From Promethearchaeota archaeon (GTDB lineage Archaea; Asgardarchaeota; Lokiarchaeia; Sigynarchaeales; SOKP01): a stretch of 5,893 nucleotides of DNA. Within the stretch, counting starts at the first letter, position 1; each line of letters starts with the position of its first letter. Under the pieces are notes generated by a model. That model was not told the origin of the DNA. It made no database searches and worked only from the letters and a program-made list of their open reading frames with translations. Below are positions 4,691-5,893 of the stretch, in pieces. The DNA lies in contig WJKD01000219.1 in NCBI GenBank assembly GCA_014729315.1, positions 1 to 5,893 of the forward strand. The letters run 5' to 3'. The translations under genes were made by a program, and so were the position numbers.

Positions 4691-5518
4691 ATGATGGACA
4701 TTAAACGAGTCATATCGACAATTGAAAAGAAATACATAAAGAATAATTTAAGAAAAGAAAAACGAATCGACGGGAGAGGATTATGGGAATATCGTGATTT
4801 CGAGATCATTACCAATACTATCGCCTCTGCAGAGGGTTCGGCAGATGTACTTTTAGGTGAAACTAGAATAATTTCAGGTGTTAAATACGATGTCGGGGAA
4901 CCTTTTCCAGACTTACCTGACGAAGGCGTTTGTACAGTTATGGCAGAGCTTTGACCTTTAGCATCACCCTTATTTGAAAGAGGGCCACCGGACGAACAAT
5001 CAATTGAATTGGCTCGAGTCGTAGATAGAGGAATAAGACACGCTGATTGTATACAAACTAAAAAGTTATGTATCAAAGAAAAAGAAGCGGTCTATATTAT
5101 ATTCGTCGACATGTACGTTATCAATTACGCCGGTAACTTAATCGATTGTGGAGGAGTTAGCGCTTTAGCTTCGTTAATTTCTGCGCAAATCCCAGAAGGT
5201 AAATACGGAGAAAACGGTCCTGAATGGACCGGAAATTATTTGACGGGAAAAGATCTCGTCAACGAGCTCCCATTAGTGGTTACATTTGGAAAAATAGACG
5301 ATTTGATCTTTTTAGATCCGAGTTTACCCGAAGAATTAGTCTCAGATGGGAAAATTTCGATTTCATGCACCGAGAAAAATATAACCTCCATTCAAAAAAG
5401 TGGAAGCGCAACTTTTACTTTTGAAGAAGTCTCTGAACTGGGTAATAAAGCGTTAGAAATTTCTCGTAAATTGCGAAAAGACTTAAATTTATGGCAATAC
5501 GAAATCAATAAAGAATAA
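4691..5518 (+). CDS. rrp42: Exosome ring subunit Rrp42, interrupted by in-frame TGA at codon 88
   Basis: Rrp42 is the non-catalytic RNase PH-fold partner of Rrp41. Three heterodimers form the exosome ring, and Rrp42 helps bind RNA and complete the active site. Read through, the product has 275 residues, a normal length. Seen before the TGA: RIDGRGLWEYR at 25-35, AEGSADVLLGETRIISGVK at 47-65, and PFPDLPDEG at 71-79, ending in MAEL at 84-87. Seen after it, in the same frame: PLASPLFERGPPDEQS at 89-104, IELARVVDRGIR at 105-116, FVDMYVINYAGNLIDCGG at 138-155 and ITSIQKSGSATF at 231-242. In homologues that I recall (VEL-x-PLA), exactly one residue, such as Leu, Thr or Ala, fills the TGA position, so no residue is gained or lost. 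If TGA stops translation, the 87-residue product lacks most of the fold. No ATG follows in frame until codon 141, and the TTG at 5009 has no Shine-Dalgarno site, so an independently translated second half looks unlikely. The gene could be a recoded gene, a recent nonsense mutant or a sequence error. Confidence 0.9.
4952..4954 (+). other. rrp42: In-frame TGA within rrp42
   Basis: The reading GAG CTT TGA CCT TTA places TGA between Leu87 and Pro89 of a conserved block. A single base change would convert it to TTA (Leu) or TCA (Ser), among others. All Trp codons that I checked in the neighbouring genes are TGG, and all six complete genes end in TAA, so TGA is otherwise absent in frame. The next base is C, a context known in bacteria and eukaryotes to favour UGA read-through. 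Confidence 0.9.
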
Positions 5519-5571
5519 TTTTTTTTTGTAATCTATTTTAATTTGTTTTTTTTCTGAACTTTGTATTTTTT
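5519..5571 (+). terminator. Triple T-tract terminator of the exosome genes
   Basis: Three runs follow the rrp42 stop directly: nine T at 5519-5527, eight T at 5546-5553 and six T at 5566-5571. This is a typical archaeal T-rich termination region, and the strongest in the window. It suggests that the exosome transcript ends here and that L37Ae has its own promoter. Confidence 0.65.
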
Positions 5572-5598
5572 CTCTGTTTATTTTGGTGCTATGTAAAA

Positions 5599-5632
5599 CA
5601 ATAAAATTAATTTAAAATCTCGAATTTTATTG
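5599..5632. repeat. Perfect 10-base inverted repeat before L37Ae
   Basis: CAATAAAATT (5599-5608) and AATTTTATTG (5623-5632) are exact reverse complements with a 14-base spacer, but contain a single G:C pair. It lies between the T-tracts and the L37Ae start. It could be a regulatory site or a weak hairpin, or could arise by chance in such AT-rich DNA. Confidence 0.4.
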
Positions 5633-5657
5633 AATAATATACATTAAAATCTTTTAG

Positions 5658-5667
5658 AAATTATATT
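5658..5667 (+). promoter_or_regulatory. Candidate TATA box for L37Ae
   Basis: AAATTATATT is about 30 bases before the ATG at 5697. The predicted transcription start is near 5688-5690, giving a nearly leaderless message, which agrees with the lack of a Shine-Dalgarno site. AT-rich blocks at 5610-5618 and 5634-5644 are alternatives. Confidence 0.3.
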
Positions 5668-5696
5668 GTAAAGCATAGTATTCAGTGAACCAATAT

Positions 5697-5893
5697 ATGG
5701 GAAAAACAAGAAAAGTTGGAATTACTGGGAAATATGGTGCACGTTACGGTTCCACCGTAAGAAAGAGGGCTCGCGCGATTCTTGAAGAGATGAAGAGTAA
5801 AGATACAAGATGCCCTCGTTGTGAAACAAAAGGGAGCGTCAATCGCGTGTCTACAGGAATCTGGCATTGTAAAAAATGCGACGCTACATTTAC
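5697..5893 (+). CDS. rpl37ae: Ribosomal protein L37Ae (eL43), partial at the window end
   Basis: A zinc-binding protein of the archaeal/eukaryotic large ribosomal subunit. Sixty-five full codons are present; the end is cut by the window. Seen: the basic N-terminus GKTRKVGITGKYGARYG (2-18), followed by VRKRARAILEEMKSK (21-35), and a four-Cys zinc site, C39-x2-C42 and C58-x2-C61, with the typical VSTGIWHCKKC at 51-61. The ATG at 5697 gives the family start MGKT-KVG. An in-frame GTG at 5685 would add four residues (first codons read Met-Asn-Gln-Tyr) and is less likely; a TAG at 5676-5678 bounds it. No Shine-Dalgarno site is seen. It follows the exosome genes, as in many archaea, but the 178-base gap with T-tracts suggests a separate promoter here. 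Confidence 0.97.
   Translation, partial: MGKTRKVGITGKYGARYGSTVRKRARAILEEMKSKDTRCPRCETKGSVNRVSTGIWHCKKCDATF

Noticed and set aside
4660..5076. A 138-codon minus-strand open frame across the rrp41/rrp42 junction
   Set aside because: It is antisense to well-conserved exosome genes, has no recognisable domain, and reflects codon use on the + strand.
5009..5518. The second half of rrp42 as an independent gene starting at TTG 5009
   Set aside because: The TTG is a conserved Leu codon within IELARVVDR. Conserved Rrp42 sequence already precedes it from 4955, and there is no Shine-Dalgarno site, so it is the continuation of rrp42.
5519..5696. An archaeal SECIS element in the rrp42 3' region
   Set aside because: The stretch is very AT-rich and dominated by T-tracts. 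I find no GC-rich stem with the expected purine internal loop; the only clear dyad (5599-5632) has a single G:C pair.
1..5893. Mobile element, CRISPR array or defence system
   Set aside because: No transposase, regularly spaced repeats, terminal repeats or defence-type domains are present; the window is a conserved housekeeping cluster.

Overview
The window is a stretch of an AT-rich archaeal chromosome carrying the conserved proteasome/exosome gene cluster. The assignment to Archaea rests on the gene set and its order: proteasome alpha subunit, SBDS/Sdo1, Rrp4, Rrp41, Rrp42 and ribosomal protein L37Ae, all on the + strand. Start regions fit Archaea too: TATA-like boxes, some starts with Shine-Dalgarno sites and some without, and T-tract terminators. 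I cannot place it below domain level with confidence. An Asgard or other uncultured lineage is possible, but that is a guess.

Layout: bases 1-100 hold no convincing gene, only a short hairpin and a TATA-like box. Bases 101-1105 encode an unrecognised protein with about seven membrane segments and a charged C-terminal helix. A 295-base gap (1106-1400) has a T-tract, inverted repeats and the likely psmA promoter. psmA follows (1401-2114). After a 104-base gap comes SBDS (2219-3010), then after a 95-base gap rrp4 (3106-3903), rrp41 (3906-4688) and rrp42 (4691-5518). The three exosome genes are separated by only two bases each and are clearly co-transcribed. A 178-base AT-rich gap with three T-tracts precedes L37Ae, which starts at 5697 and runs off the window after 65 codons.

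How the genes work together: Rrp41 and Rrp42 form the hexameric RNase PH-type ring of the archaeal exosome, and Rrp4 is an RNA-binding cap on it. SBDS acts in 60S-type (50S) ribosomal subunit maturation, L37Ae is a structural protein of that subunit, and PsmA forms the outer rings of the 20S proteasome. The cluster thus joins RNA turnover, ribosome assembly and protein turnover.

The most notable observation is an in-frame TGA at codon 88 of rrp42 (4952-4954). Recognisable Rrp42 sequence continues in the same frame on both sides without gain or loss of a codon. All six complete genes here end in TAA, and no other gene contains an internal TGA. This may be a base error, a point nonsense mutation, or a recoded or read-through codon; the sequence alone does not decide. 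Other points of note are an extremely acidic N-terminal tail on Rrp4, an insertion in the N-terminal domain of SBDS, and an unknown membrane protein where RNase P protein genes often lie in other archaea.
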